Source: Candidatus Avibacteroides avistercoris
GTDB lineage: Bacteria > Bacteroidota > Bacteroidia > Bacteroidales > Bacteroidaceae
DNA length: 33,895 nt
NCBI GenBank assembly: GCA_020012075.1
Contig: DWUP01000165.1
Span: 1-33,895, forward strand
Direction: 5' to 3'
The notes under the pieces were generated by a model. The model saw only the letters and a list, made by a program, of their open reading frames with translations, made no database searches and was not told the origin of the DNA. The translations under genes and the position numbers were made by a program. Below are positions 19,620 through 28,776 of this stretch, in pieces (within the stretch, counting starts at the first letter, position 1; each line of letters begins with the position of its first letter).

Positions 19620-19972
19620 TGGCAGTCGGCCGGTCTGTCGCTGCCGCAAGGCAGAGGAAAGTCTGGGCAACACAGAGCGTCCCCCTTCTTAAAAGGAAGT
19701 TGCCCGCGAGGGTGAGACAAGCGTAGAAGAAAATAACCGCCCGGGTATTCCCGGGTAAGGGTGAGAAGGTGAGGTAAGAGCTCACCAATCCTGTGGTGAT
19801 GCAGGAGTTGTACGCCCGGGGAGTTGCAAGACCAAGTAAACCGGCTATAAGGATTGCTCGTCCGTGCCGGAGGGTAGGTTGCTTGAGCATGATGGTGACA
19901 TTATGCCGAGATAAATGACAGACACAGTCTGAACTATGACTGTACAGAACCCGGCTTACAGACCGACTGCCA
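19620..19972 (+). ncRNA. rnpB: RNase P RNA, bacterial type A
   Basis: 5' tggcagtcgg pairs with 3' ccgactgcca; conserved CR-I gaggaaagtctgggcaacacagagc and CR-V/3' gccgagataaatgacag...acagaacccggcttacag. Confidence 0.95.
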
Positions 19973-19996
19973 TTTTTAATTGTTAATATTGGTATT

Positions 19997-21316
19997 ATGA
20001 AACTGGTCAAACGTATATGGCATTTCCTGACCGCCGATATCTTTACCATAACTGAGAAAGAAGTCAGCCGCGGCAAATATACTTTGATTGCCATCCTCAA
20101 AACGATAGTGCTGTCGATACGCCGTTTTTCTGAGGACAGGATTATGAATATGGCCTCGGCGCTCACCTACAGTTCGTTTCTGTCGATAGTCCCGGCATTG
20201 GCTATGGTCTTTGCCATCGCGCGCGGTTTCGGTGTGGACACTATCTTGGTCGAGCATCTGACAAGCTATTTCGACGGACAGCCTGAGATAATCGATTTGA
20301 TGACAGGTTTCGTCAATTCCTATATTGAGAATGCCCGCAGCGGTCTGTTTGTCGGCATTGGTCTGGTGCTGTTGCTGTGGACAGTGATCAATCTGGTGCT
20401 CAACATAGATTATTCGTTTAACAAAATCTGGGAGACAAAGGGTGGACGAGTCAATCGCAAGATATTCGACTACATGTCATTGTTTCTCATCGTCCCGATA
20501 TTCCTGATTGTCTCGTCAGGTTTTTCGGTCTATATGGCCACGGTTGTCAGCGACATGCATGATTACTTGTTGCTCGGCGGGTTGCTTAAGTTTGCCATAA
20601 AACTGGCACCATACTTGATTGCATGGGGAGTGTTTACGGGTCTATATATGTATGTGCCCAATACCAAGGTGCGTTTTGCCAATGCTTTAATCTCGGGCGT
20701 AATCTGCGGGACAGCATTCCAGCTGCTCCAGACAATCTATATTCACAGCCAGATATTTGTATCAGGCTATAATGCCGTCTATGGCAGTTTTGCTGCCATA
20801 CCGCTGCTGTTGATATGGCTTCAATTGTCATGGACGATTTGCCTCCTCGGTGTCGAGATTACTTACCTTGGGCAGAACGTGCAGAACTTCGACTTCGAGA
20901 TGAATACCAAGTCTGATTCGCGCTTTGAGACCGATTTCCTTTGCATATTGTTTATGACCCTCATCGTCAGGAATTACACTGACATGCACTCACGCCCTTA
21001 TCGCAGTGTGGATTTGTCAAAACTGACCAAGACGCACATAAGGCTTTCGCAGCAAGTCCTCAACAAGCTGATTGACATGGGACTGGTGTGCCAGACCGCT
21101 TTGCCTGACGGGAAGGGTGGGGTCGATATGGGGTATATGCCTGCCAAAGATATCTCAGGCCTGAGCATAGGCACGGTGATAGACAAACTGGACAATGGTG
21201 CCGGTTTTGCCGGCGCTGTCATGCCCAAAGGCAGGCCGTGGGCAGCTTTCGACAAAGCCCGTGACGACTATTATCGTGCGTGCAATGATATTCTGCTCAA
21301 GGACATCGATGTCTGA
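19997..21316 (+). CDS. YihY/virulence factor BrkB family membrane protein
   Basis: 439 aa; MNMASALTYSSFLSIVPALAMVFAIARGFG, FDYMSLFLIVPIFLIVSSG, YGSFAAIPLLLIWLQLSW. Confidence 0.9.
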   Translation: MKLVKRIWHFLTADIFTITEKEVSRGKYTLIAILKTIVLSIRRFSEDRIMNMASALTYSSFLSIVPALAMVFAIARGFGVDTILVEHLTSYFDGQPEIIDLMTGFVNSYIENARSGLFVGIGLVLLLWTVINLVLNIDYSFNKIWETKGGRVNRKIFDYMSLFLIVPIFLIVSSGFSVYMATVVSDMHDYLLLGGLLKFAIKLAPYLIAWGVFTGLYMYVPNTKVRFANALISGVICGTAFQLLQTIYIHSQIFVSGYNAVYGSFAAIPLLLIWLQLSWTICLLGVEITYLGQNVQNFDFEMNTKSDSRFETDFLCILFMTLIVRNYTDMHSRPYRSVDLSKLTKTHIRLSQQVLNKLIDMGLVCQTALPDGKGGVDMGYMPAKDISGLSIGTVIDKLDNGAGFAGAVMPKGRPWAAFDKARDDYYRACNDILLKDIDV

Positions 21317-21336
21317 GCATGGCGGCTTGCGGCGTG

Positions 21337-21750
21337 TCACTCACCCGATGGGCGGTAGAGTGTAAAGGTGAAGTCGTCCTTGCCTATTGTCACGAAGTCT
21401 TTGTAGCCTGAGCTTTTGAGCTTTGACGTCACCTTGTCATATTCCTTTTGCAGGTCCTTTGCGTCGCTGTCATAGAACACTGCGCAGGTCTTGTCGTGCA
21501 TGTTGAGCCTGTTGGACAGATAGAGCTTCAGCTGGAGGCTGTATTCTGACTCGTGATCGACGAATCCCTCTTTGTTGAGATAGAGGCTGTCCACCGTCTG
21601 TATGTCGGTGAAGAAGGCTGTCGAGTCGGTCATTGATATTCCTACGCCGAATATATAGGCTTGTCGTGGGGCATCGTCTTTGCGGTCTGCTGCCGAGATG
21701 CCGGCGGCAGCTGTTATTATGGCAGCTGTGATGATTGCTCTTTTAATCAT
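21337..21750 (-). CDS. Small secreted hypothetical protein
   Basis: MIKRAIITAAIITAAAGISAADRKDD signal-like start; about 137 aa; start moved from 21804 (inside nadE) to 21750. Confidence 0.55.
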   Translation of the reverse strand: MIKRAIITAAIITAAAGISAADRKDDAPRQAYIFGVGISMTDSTAFFTDIQTVDSLYLNKEGFVDHESEYSLQLKLYLSNRLNMHDKTCAVFYDSDAKDLQKEYDKVTSKLKSSGYKDFVTIGKDDFTFTLYRPSGE

Positions 21751-21775
21751 TGTTTGTCTTGGCTTTTGGTCGTGG

Positions 21776-23683
21776 TCAGTTGATGAATGTCTCGAATGAT
21801 GCATCGCTTGGCATCCTCCAGTCGCTCCTCGGGCTCAGTGTCACCGTGTCTACTTTCGGTCCGTCGGGGAGGCACGAGCGTTTGAACTGCTGGGTGAAGA
21901 AGCGGCGTATGAACGTGCGCAGCCATTTGTCCACCGTGGCTGTGTCATAGATGCCGTCGAATGCCCGGCAGGCCATATACCTGATTTTGTCCGGGCTGAA
22001 CTTGCTCTTTATCAGGTGGTACAGGAAGAAGTCATGCAATTCGTATGGCCCTACGATGTCCTCGGTCTTTTGGTTGATGGCCTGCCTGCCTTCGCCCGGC
22101 AGTAATTCGGGGCTTATGGGGGTGGCCACGATGTCGAGCAGTGTGTCTCTGATTCCGCTGTCTGTGGCATTCTCGGCCAGATGTGTGACTATGGTCCTGA
22201 TCATTGTCTTGGTTATCCCCGCATTGACTCCATACATGGACATGTGGTCGCCGTTGTAGGTTGCCCAGCCGAGGGCAAGCTCTGAGAGGTCACCTGTGCC
22301 GACGACGATGCCGCCCACTTGGTTGGCGATGTCCATCAATATCTGGGTTCTTTCGCGTGCTTGGGCATTTTCGTATGTGGTGTCATGCACGTTGGCATCG
22401 TGGCTGATGTCTTTGAAATGGCCTGTACAAGCATCGCGGATGCTGATTTCGCGCATTGTCACGCCGAGGGCCTCCATCAATGCCAGCGCGTTGTGATATG
22501 TCCTGTCGGTAGTGCCGAAGCCCGGCATCGTCACGGCAGTGATGCCGCGAGGGTCGAGGCCGAGTGTCTCGAATGCCTTGGTGCAGACGAGCAGCGCGAG
22601 GGTCGAGTCGAGGCCGCCCGAGATGCCTATGACCACATCCTTGCACCCGATGTGCGACAGTCTCTTGGCGAGACCGAGCGTCTGGATGGCAAAGGCTTCG
22701 TCGCACGCTGTGCCCGTCTCATCGGCCGGCGGCAGGAATGGCAGCTGGTCGAAGTGTCTGTCAGTCTCGCCATCGCGCGGCTTGGCATCGATGTGGATGG
22801 TCGTATATTCGTCACTGCCGGTGCGCGGCGCGCTGCCATAGGTCATGTTGGTGCGGCGTTCGTTCCTGAGCAGTTCGATGTCGAAGTCTGCACATGTCAG
22901 TTGCTCATCCATCTTGAAGCGGGCGGCTTCGGCGAGCATTTTGCCATTCTCGCAGAGGAAACTTTTGCCGGCGAATACCGTGTCGGTAGTGGACTCTCCA
23001 TAGCCTGCCGATGTGAAGGCATAAGCCGTGATCGTCTGTGCCGAGTGCACCGACACCAGACGGCGCAGGTAGCTGTGCTTGCGCAGAGCCTCATTGTCGG
23101 CAGATGTGTTGATTATCAGTTCTGCCCCGGCCAGTGCCAGTCCTGTGCTCGGCGGCACAGGTGCCCACAGGTCTTCACACAGCTCGATGCCGAAGGTCAC
23201 TTCGCCGGTGGCAAACAGCAGACGGTTGCCAAACACTGTGTCCTGTCCCGCGAAGCGTAGGGATGTGCATCCCGGGACGTCGCTGCCCGGGCAAAACCAC
23301 CTCTTTTCATAAAATTCTCCATAGTTGGGCAAATGCTGTTTGGGCACGATGCCGGCCACTTTGCCGCCGTGCATCACCACAGCACAGTTATAGAGCAGCG
23401 ACTTCCACCTCACCGGGCATCCGACGATGACCGTGATGTCGCGTCCCTTTGTCGTCCCGGCTATGCGCCCGACGGCCGTCTCTGCCGCGTCGAGCAACCG
23501 CTCTTGCAGCAGCAGGTCGGCGCACGTATATCCCGTGACACTCAGCTCGGGGAAGACGACCACCGAGGCACCCCGCTCGTCGGCTGCCTTGATCATGCCG
23601 GTTATATGCCCGGCATTGCGCTCCGGGCAGGCGACTTCTACGCGTGGGATAGCTGCCGCGACCCTGTAAAATCCATATTTCAT
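21776..23683 (-). CDS. nadE: Glutamine-dependent NAD+ synthase
   Basis: Nitrilase-type glutaminase domain plus synthetase motif VVIGISGGLDSTLALLV; start moved to 23683 (MKYGFYRVAAAIP), downstream of a -7 element. Confidence 0.95.
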   Translation of the reverse strand: MKYGFYRVAAAIPRVEVACPERNAGHITGMIKAADERGASVVVFPELSVTGYTCADLLLQERLLDAAETAVGRIAGTTKGRDITVIVGCPVRWKSLLYNCAVVMHGGKVAGIVPKQHLPNYGEFYEKRWFCPGSDVPGCTSLRFAGQDTVFGNRLLFATGEVTFGIELCEDLWAPVPPSTGLALAGAELIINTSADNEALRKHSYLRRLVSVHSAQTITAYAFTSAGYGESTTDTVFAGKSFLCENGKMLAEAARFKMDEQLTCADFDIELLRNERRTNMTYGSAPRTGSDEYTTIHIDAKPRDGETDRHFDQLPFLPPADETGTACDEAFAIQTLGLAKRLSHIGCKDVVIGISGGLDSTLALLVCTKAFETLGLDPRGITAVTMPGFGTTDRTYHNALALMEALGVTMREISIRDACTGHFKDISHDANVHDTTYENAQARERTQILMDIANQVGGIVVGTGDLSELALGWATYNGDHMSMYGVNAGITKTMIRTIVTHLAENATDSGIRDTLLDIVATPISPELLPGEGRQAINQKTEDIVGPYELHDFFLYHLIKSKFSPDKIRYMACRAFDGIYDTATVDKWLRTFIRRFFTQQFKRSCLPDGPKVDTVTLSPRSDWRMPSDASFETFIN

Positions 23684-23704
23684 AGGTGATAACTTTGCTC
23701 CCGG

Positions 23705-23712
23705 CAAAATTA
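23705..23712 (-). promoter_or_regulatory. -7 element TAATTTTG upstream of nadE
   Basis: Minus strand tttttgccTAATTTTGccggg, about 22 nt before the ATG. Confidence 0.55.
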
Positions 23713-23857
23713 GGCAAAAACGTGAAACGAACCCCCGTGACGTCCCGAAATGTGGCATAAGCTGGGCAAAAACCTCATCGCCCGCACACAAACCCGCCGG
23801 CGTCTGACATCAAACCGCTTTGCCCGGGACATAAAGTTGCCTTGGGTGGGACATAAA

Positions 23858-23941
23858 GTAAAAACGGAAGTTGCGAACGTATATTCGCAACTTCCGTATA
23901 TACATTCGCAAGTTTCGTATGTATATTCGCAACTTGCGAAT
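23858..23941. repeat. 21-bp tandem near-palindromic repeat array B (4 units, first degenerate)
   Basis: GTAAAAACGGAAGTTGCGAAC / GTATATTCGCAACTTCCGTAT / ATACATTCGCAAGTTTCGTAT / GTATATTCGCAACTTGCGAAT. Confidence 0.9.
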
Positions 23942-24097
23942 TAACTTTATCTGCGGTGTCCGCCAAGTTTATGCCGCACGTTGTGGCACTTTGTGTCAGA
24001 CTCCGCCGGCAATGGCACCCGGCATCGTCGGTGCGTCGCCCGTGTGCATTTGGCTCAAAGAACGTGTCATGACGGGTGGTATATAGTTTTTATTCCT

Positions 24098-24105
24098 TAA
24101 TTTTG
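24098..24105 (+). promoter_or_regulatory. -7 element TAATTTTG upstream of speA
   Basis: tattcctTAATTTTGcacc in the nadE/speA divergent intergenic region. Confidence 0.5.
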
Positions 24106-24221
24106 CACCGCCTTGTGGACGCAGGCCCTGTGTGCCTGCACCCGGGCAGTAGTTCATTTGTTTAACAATGTCCCGCCGGCCGCATTGAGCCGGGGACGCA
24201 AATCCGAATAAGTTCTAAGGA

Positions 24222-26114
24222 ATGAGAAAGTGGAAAATCGAGGATTCGGCCGAGCTGTACAACATCAACGGCTGGGGTCTGAATTATTTCTCCATTAACG
24301 ACAAGGGACACGTGACAGTGAGTCCCAAGGCAGGTGGACCGTCGGTCGACCTCAAGGAAGTCATGGACGAATTGCAGGTCAGGGATGTCTCGGCCCCGGT
24401 GCTGCTGCGCTTCCCGGACATACTCGACAACAGGATTGAAAAAATTTCCAGTTGCTTTGAGCGCGCCGCCAAGGAATATGGCTACAAGGCAAAGAACTAT
24501 ATCATCTATCCCATCAAGGTCAATCAGATGCGCCCCGTGGTCGAAGAGATCGTGAGCCACGGCACTAAGTATAACATAGGACTCGAAGCGGGCTCCAAAC
24601 CGGAACTGCACGCCGTGCTGTCAATCAACACCAATGACGACGGCATGATCATCTGCAACGGCTACAAGGATGAAAACTACATCGAGCTGGCACTGCTCGC
24701 CCAGAAAATGGGGCGGCAGATATACATCGTGGTCGAGAAACTCATGGAGCTGCGCAGCATAGCCTCGGTCGCCAAGAGGCTGAATGTCCGTCCCAATATC
24801 GGCATACGCATCAAGCTCGCCAGCTCGGGCAGCGGCAAATGGGAGGAGTCGGGGGGCGACGTGAGCAAGTTTGGCCTCAACTCGACCGAGCTGCTCGATG
24901 CCCTCGACATCCTGAATGCCAACGGGATGGAAGATTGCCTGCGGCTGATACACTTCCACATCGGCAGCCAAGTGACCAACATCCGCCGCATCAAGACGGC
25001 GCTCAAGGAGGCTTCACAATTCTATGTCCAGCTCAAGAAGATGGGCTATGCCATCCAATTCGTCGATATCGGCGGAGGCCTCGGCGTGGACTATGACGGG
25101 ACACGCTCGTCGCTGAGCGGCAACAGTATGAACTATTCCATTCAGGAGTACGTCAATGATGCCGTGTCACTCGTGACAGATGCCTGTGACAAGAATGGAC
25201 TCGAGCATCCCAATATTATCACAGAGTCGGGACGCTCGCTGGCCGCACACCATTCGGTCCTTGTCTTCGAGGCATTGGCCAGCACCAGCCTGCCGGACTG
25301 TAGCGATGATGAGACCATCGATGCCGATGCCCATGAGATAGTCAAAGAGCTGTATGACTTGTGGGACAATATCAATCAGCCCCGACTCATCGAGACATGG
25401 CACGATGCCATGCAGTGCCGCGAGGATGCACTCGGCCTGTTCAACCTCGGGCTGATAGACCTCAAGACCCGCGCCCAAGTGGAGAAACTGTTCTGGGCAA
25501 TAGCGAGAGAGGTCTATAATATGGCTGAAAGCATCAAGCACGCACCGGATGAACTGAAGAAGATTTCGAAGATTTTGCCCGACAAATACTTCTGCAACTT
25601 CTCTCTCTTCCAGTCATTGCCCGACGCATGGGCTATCGACCAGATATTTCCCATCATGCCACTGAGCCGTCTCAATGAACAACCGACCAAGTCGGCTACA
25701 CTGCAAGACATCACGTGTGACTCTGACGGCAAGATTGACAACTTTATCTCGACACGCAACTTCTCTTATTATCTGCCGGTGCATGAATTGAAGCCGGGCG
25801 AACCATACTATTTCGGTGTTTTCCTCGTCGGTGCATACCAAGAGATACTCGGCGACCTGCACAACCTCTTCGGCGACACCAATGCCGTACATATCAAGGT
25901 CAGCGGTGACCGCTATGTGATTGACAAGATAATAGAAGGCGAGACGGTGGCCGATGTGCTCGACTATGTGCAATTCAATCCCAAGAGAATGGCACGCAAC
26001 GTCGAAGTGTGGGTGATGACATCAGTCAAGAAAGGCATCATTTCACCCGAGGAGGGACGCGAATTCCTCTCCAACTACCGCTCCGGCCTCTATGGCTACA
26101 CCTATCTGGAGTGA
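24222..26114 (+). CDS. speA: Biosynthetic arginine decarboxylase
   Basis: 630 aa; YPIKVNQMRPVVEEIVSHG (PLP Lys), GLEAGSKPEL, HFHIGSQVTNIRRI, DIGGGLGVDYDG. Confidence 0.96.
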   Translation: MRKWKIEDSAELYNINGWGLNYFSINDKGHVTVSPKAGGPSVDLKEVMDELQVRDVSAPVLLRFPDILDNRIEKISSCFERAAKEYGYKAKNYIIYPIKVNQMRPVVEEIVSHGTKYNIGLEAGSKPELHAVLSINTNDDGMIICNGYKDENYIELALLAQKMGRQIYIVVEKLMELRSIASVAKRLNVRPNIGIRIKLASSGSGKWEESGGDVSKFGLNSTELLDALDILNANGMEDCLRLIHFHIGSQVTNIRRIKTALKEASQFYVQLKKMGYAIQFVDIGGGLGVDYDGTRSSLSGNSMNYSIQEYVNDAVSLVTDACDKNGLEHPNIITESGRSLAAHHSVLVFEALASTSLPDCSDDETIDADAHEIVKELYDLWDNINQPRLIETWHDAMQCREDALGLFNLGLIDLKTRAQVEKLFWAIAREVYNMAESIKHAPDELKKISKILPDKYFCNFSLFQSLPDAWAIDQIFPIMPLSRLNEQPTKSATLQDITCDSDGKIDNFISTRNFSYYLPVHELKPGEPYYFGVFLVGAYQEILGDLHNLFGDTNAVHIKVSGDRYVIDKIIEGETVADVLDYVQFNPKRMARNVEVWVMTSVKKGIISPEEGREFLSNYRSGLYGYTYLE

Positions 26115-26138
26115 CGCTTCGTGTGACGGTATATGGAT

Positions 26139-26173
26139 AAATTAAGGCAGCCCCGACGGGGCTGCCTTAATTT
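26139..26173. terminator. Bidirectional terminator between convergent speA and S46 peptidase
   Basis: aaattaaggcagccccg-a-cggggctgccttaattt, perfect 17-bp inverted repeat with A-tract/T-tract ends. Confidence 0.9.
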
Positions 26174-26194
26174 TATGCAATGTCTCCGCGGATA

Positions 26195-28363
26195 TCACTC
26201 GACTATACTCATCTCATCAATGAGGTGGTGCGCTCCGGCAAACTTGTCAATGATGAACAGCACATAGCGTATATCGACGCACACGGCACGCTGCAAGGCC
26301 GGATTATAGGCGATGTCGCCCGTCAGCCCCTCGACATTGCGGTCGAAGCCGCACCCGATGAGCTGTCCCTTGCTGTTGAAGACGGGTGAGCCCGAGTTGC
26401 CTCCCGTCGTGTCTACCCCGGTGGCGAAGCAGACAGGCATCCGTCCGTCTGGCATGGCATAGTGCCCGTAGTCTTTCATGCGGTAGAGCTCTTTCAATCT
26501 TTCCGGCACGATAAACTCGGGATTGTCCGCATCCTCCTTTTGCATTACTCCGTCGAGTGTGGTGTAACAGAGGTTGGTCACGCCGTCAGCGGGCTTATAG
26601 GATGCCACCGTGCCGTAGGTGAGCCTCAGTGTCAGGTTGGCATCCGGATAGAGTGGGGTGTCCTCGTGCCGCTTCAACTCCATCATGCCGGCCACCCAAG
26701 TGCGGTGTGCCTTGGCATAAGCCTTGTTTGCCTCGCTCATTTCCTCCCCTGTGCGTCTGTAGCCGTCGCGCACCGACCTTGCATATTTGACCATCGGGTC
26801 GTCTGCCAGCACTGACAGGCGCGGTCTGGCCATGAAGCGGTCGAATGAAGCCCGGCTGCCGAAGATTGAAGTGTCGAAGCAGTGGTCGACGAATGCGCCG
26901 GCGTCGCCGCCGAAGTCACGGTCAATCGTCTCGAAGATACTGATGCGTTGTCCTGCCGGGATGAGTGAAGCGTAGGCTTGCAGCATGAGTTTTGAGACCT
27001 TGCGGTCGATGTCTGGCGCGTAGTCGCGGTTGAAGTATTTGTCGGCCTGCGCCCTGAGCTTGCCGATGGCGAAGTCTATCGACGTGCGGTCTTTGCTCTC
27101 AAGTGCCGAAATGAGCAGGTCCACCGACGGGATGGCAGAAAACTCTGTGCCGAGCATCAGTGCCTCGGTGATGGCTTCGCGGTGGAACATCGCGTCGTGT
27201 CTCGTGGCCACAATCCCCTTGATAGTCTCGTAGGCCTCACGGTAGGCAGTCTCGCCGGTCGCGTCACCGTAGGCGAGGAGGCGCTGCTGCTGTGCCCGCT
27301 TGGTGTCGAGCACCTTGAGACGGATGAGGCCGCGGTTCATTCCCACCGCATTCTTCCAATAGTTGGCTATGCTGGCATATTTGCCGGCATATTGCAGTTT
27401 GACCATCGGGTCGCGTGCCATTTCTTCAGCCCATGCCTTGAGCCGTATGCCGCGGATGGTGTCACGCATGAAGTTGGTCGTCTGCATACGCTCCTCGACC
27501 TCGTCGCTTATCATATACCGCCAGTTGCGCCCCGGCAGTCCCATGACGAAGGTGAAGTCTCCCTCCCCGATGCCTGCCAGACTGATGGTCAGATGCTTCT
27601 TGACCTTGAGCGGGACGTTGGATGCCGAGTATTCGGCGGGCTGGCCGGTGCTGTCGGCGTATATGCGGAAGAGCGAGAAATCCCCCGAGTGGCGCGGCCA
27701 TTCATAGTTGTCTGTGTCCGCTCCGAACTTGCCTATCGACGACGGTGGTGCACCGACCATGCGCACATCGTGGTATTCGGTCTTGACGAACAGGTAGTAT
27801 TTGTTGCCGCCATAAAAGGGCTTCAGTTCCAGACGTGTGAATGGTGTCACCTCGATGCCTTGCCCGGCGGCAAACCGCACCGCCACACTGTCGAGGTAGG
27901 ATGCCGAGATATAGTTTGTCCCGTCGGGGTCCGGGTCTGTGGCCAAGCACTCATTGACATAGCCGGTCACGTCCATTATCTCGTCGATGTAGGTCACTGT
28001 CAGTCCCTCGCACGGCAGTTCCTCGTCGCGTGACATGGCCCAGAAGCCGTCGGTCAGATAGTCGTCGTCGATAGTGCTGTGCCTCTGGATGTAGTCATAA
28101 CCGCAGTGGTGGTTGGTAAGCAGCAGGCCGTCGGGCGAGATGACCTCTGCCGTGCATCCGCCGTCGAAATGCACGACAGCGTCCTTCAGACAGATGCTGT
28201 CGGGATTGTAGATGTCGTCGATGTCTATCTCCAGCCCGAGGGCTTGCATGAATGCGGCATTTTGCTCCTTGATGTCGGTGAGCATCCACATTCCCTCGTC
28301 GGCCATCGCCCCGTGTGTCAGGCATGTGAGCAGCGAGGCAAGGATTATCCGTGTCTTGGTCAT
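26195..28363 (-). CDS. S46 family dipeptidyl peptidase (DPP7/DPP11 family, DPP11-like specificity residue)
   Basis: Signal peptide MTKTRIILASLLTCLTHGAMADEGMWM; TNHHCGYD (His), DTTGGNSGSPVFN (Ser), VDIRYVLFIIDKFAGAHHLIDEM; start moved to 28363. Confidence 0.93.
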   Translation of the reverse strand: MTKTRIILASLLTCLTHGAMADEGMWMLTDIKEQNAAFMQALGLEIDIDDIYNPDSICLKDAVVHFDGGCTAEVISPDGLLLTNHHCGYDYIQRHSTIDDDYLTDGFWAMSRDEELPCEGLTVTYIDEIMDVTGYVNECLATDPDPDGTNYISASYLDSVAVRFAAGQGIEVTPFTRLELKPFYGGNKYYLFVKTEYHDVRMVGAPPSSIGKFGADTDNYEWPRHSGDFSLFRIYADSTGQPAEYSASNVPLKVKKHLTISLAGIGEGDFTFVMGLPGRNWRYMISDEVEERMQTTNFMRDTIRGIRLKAWAEEMARDPMVKLQYAGKYASIANYWKNAVGMNRGLIRLKVLDTKRAQQQRLLAYGDATGETAYREAYETIKGIVATRHDAMFHREAITEALMLGTEFSAIPSVDLLISALESKDRTSIDFAIGKLRAQADKYFNRDYAPDIDRKVSKLMLQAYASLIPAGQRISIFETIDRDFGGDAGAFVDHCFDTSIFGSRASFDRFMARPRLSVLADDPMVKYARSVRDGYRRTGEEMSEANKAYAKAHRTWVAGMMELKRHEDTPLYPDANLTLRLTYGTVASYKPADGVTNLCYTTLDGVMQKEDADNPEFIVPERLKELYRMKDYGHYAMPDGRMPVCFATGVDTTGGNSGSPVFNSKGQLIGCGFDRNVEGLTGDIAYNPALQRAVCVDIRYVLFIIDKFAGAHHLIDEMSIVE

Positions 28364-28502
28364 AATGCTTTTGATGATTTGTGAGTGCCGTGCCGTCTGG
28401 GCATGGCATGGCAAATGTAATAACATTGCACATCACGTCCAACAGCGTGCGGCATAAACTTGTGCGTCACGGCGGATAAACTTCATTTGCCCGGTGTGTG
28501 AA

Positions 28503-28565
28503 CTACATTCACAAGTTTCGTTTATACATTCGCAACTTTCGTATGTATATTCGCAACTTGCGAAT
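28503..28565. repeat. 21-bp tandem near-palindromic repeat array C (3 units)
   Basis: CTACATTCACAAGTTTCGTTT / ATACATTCGCAACTTTCGTAT / GTATATTCGCAACTTGCGAAT. Confidence 0.9.
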
Positions 28566-28673
28566 ATACTTTATGTCCTGTCGAGGCCGGTTTTGTGTGC
28601 GGCCTTGTGCAAGTTTGCGAGGCATGTCCGCGGCTTTGCATCAGGCACGGCCGCTGCGCAGTGTGCGTCGGGG

Positions 28674-28732
28674 CAAAAAAAAGACCTGCCGCCGCGGCCC
28701 CGAAACCGGTCATCGGGCACTGCGGCGGCAGG
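28674..28732 (-). terminator. Rho-independent terminator of the 28777-29448 gene
   Basis: cctgccgccgc...gcggcggcagg stem; minus strand continues tcttttttttgccc. Confidence 0.8.
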
Positions 28733-28776
28733 ATTGTTCCGTCGGTCGTCTGTGTGACGGCAGGAGCGGGAGTCTG

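Noticed and set aside
19411-20166. 251-aa minus-strand ORF
   Set aside because: Runs across the GH13 end, rnpB and the YihY start in antisense; not plausible as a gene.
22319-23260. 313-aa plus-strand ORF
   Set aside because: Antisense to nadE, which has clear glutaminase and synthetase motifs.
27182-28033. 283-aa plus-strand ORF
   Set aside because: Antisense to the S46 peptidase; no domain recognised.
16020-28570. 21-bp arrays as CRISPR
   Set aside because: Units are contiguous with no unique spacers and no cas genes nearby.
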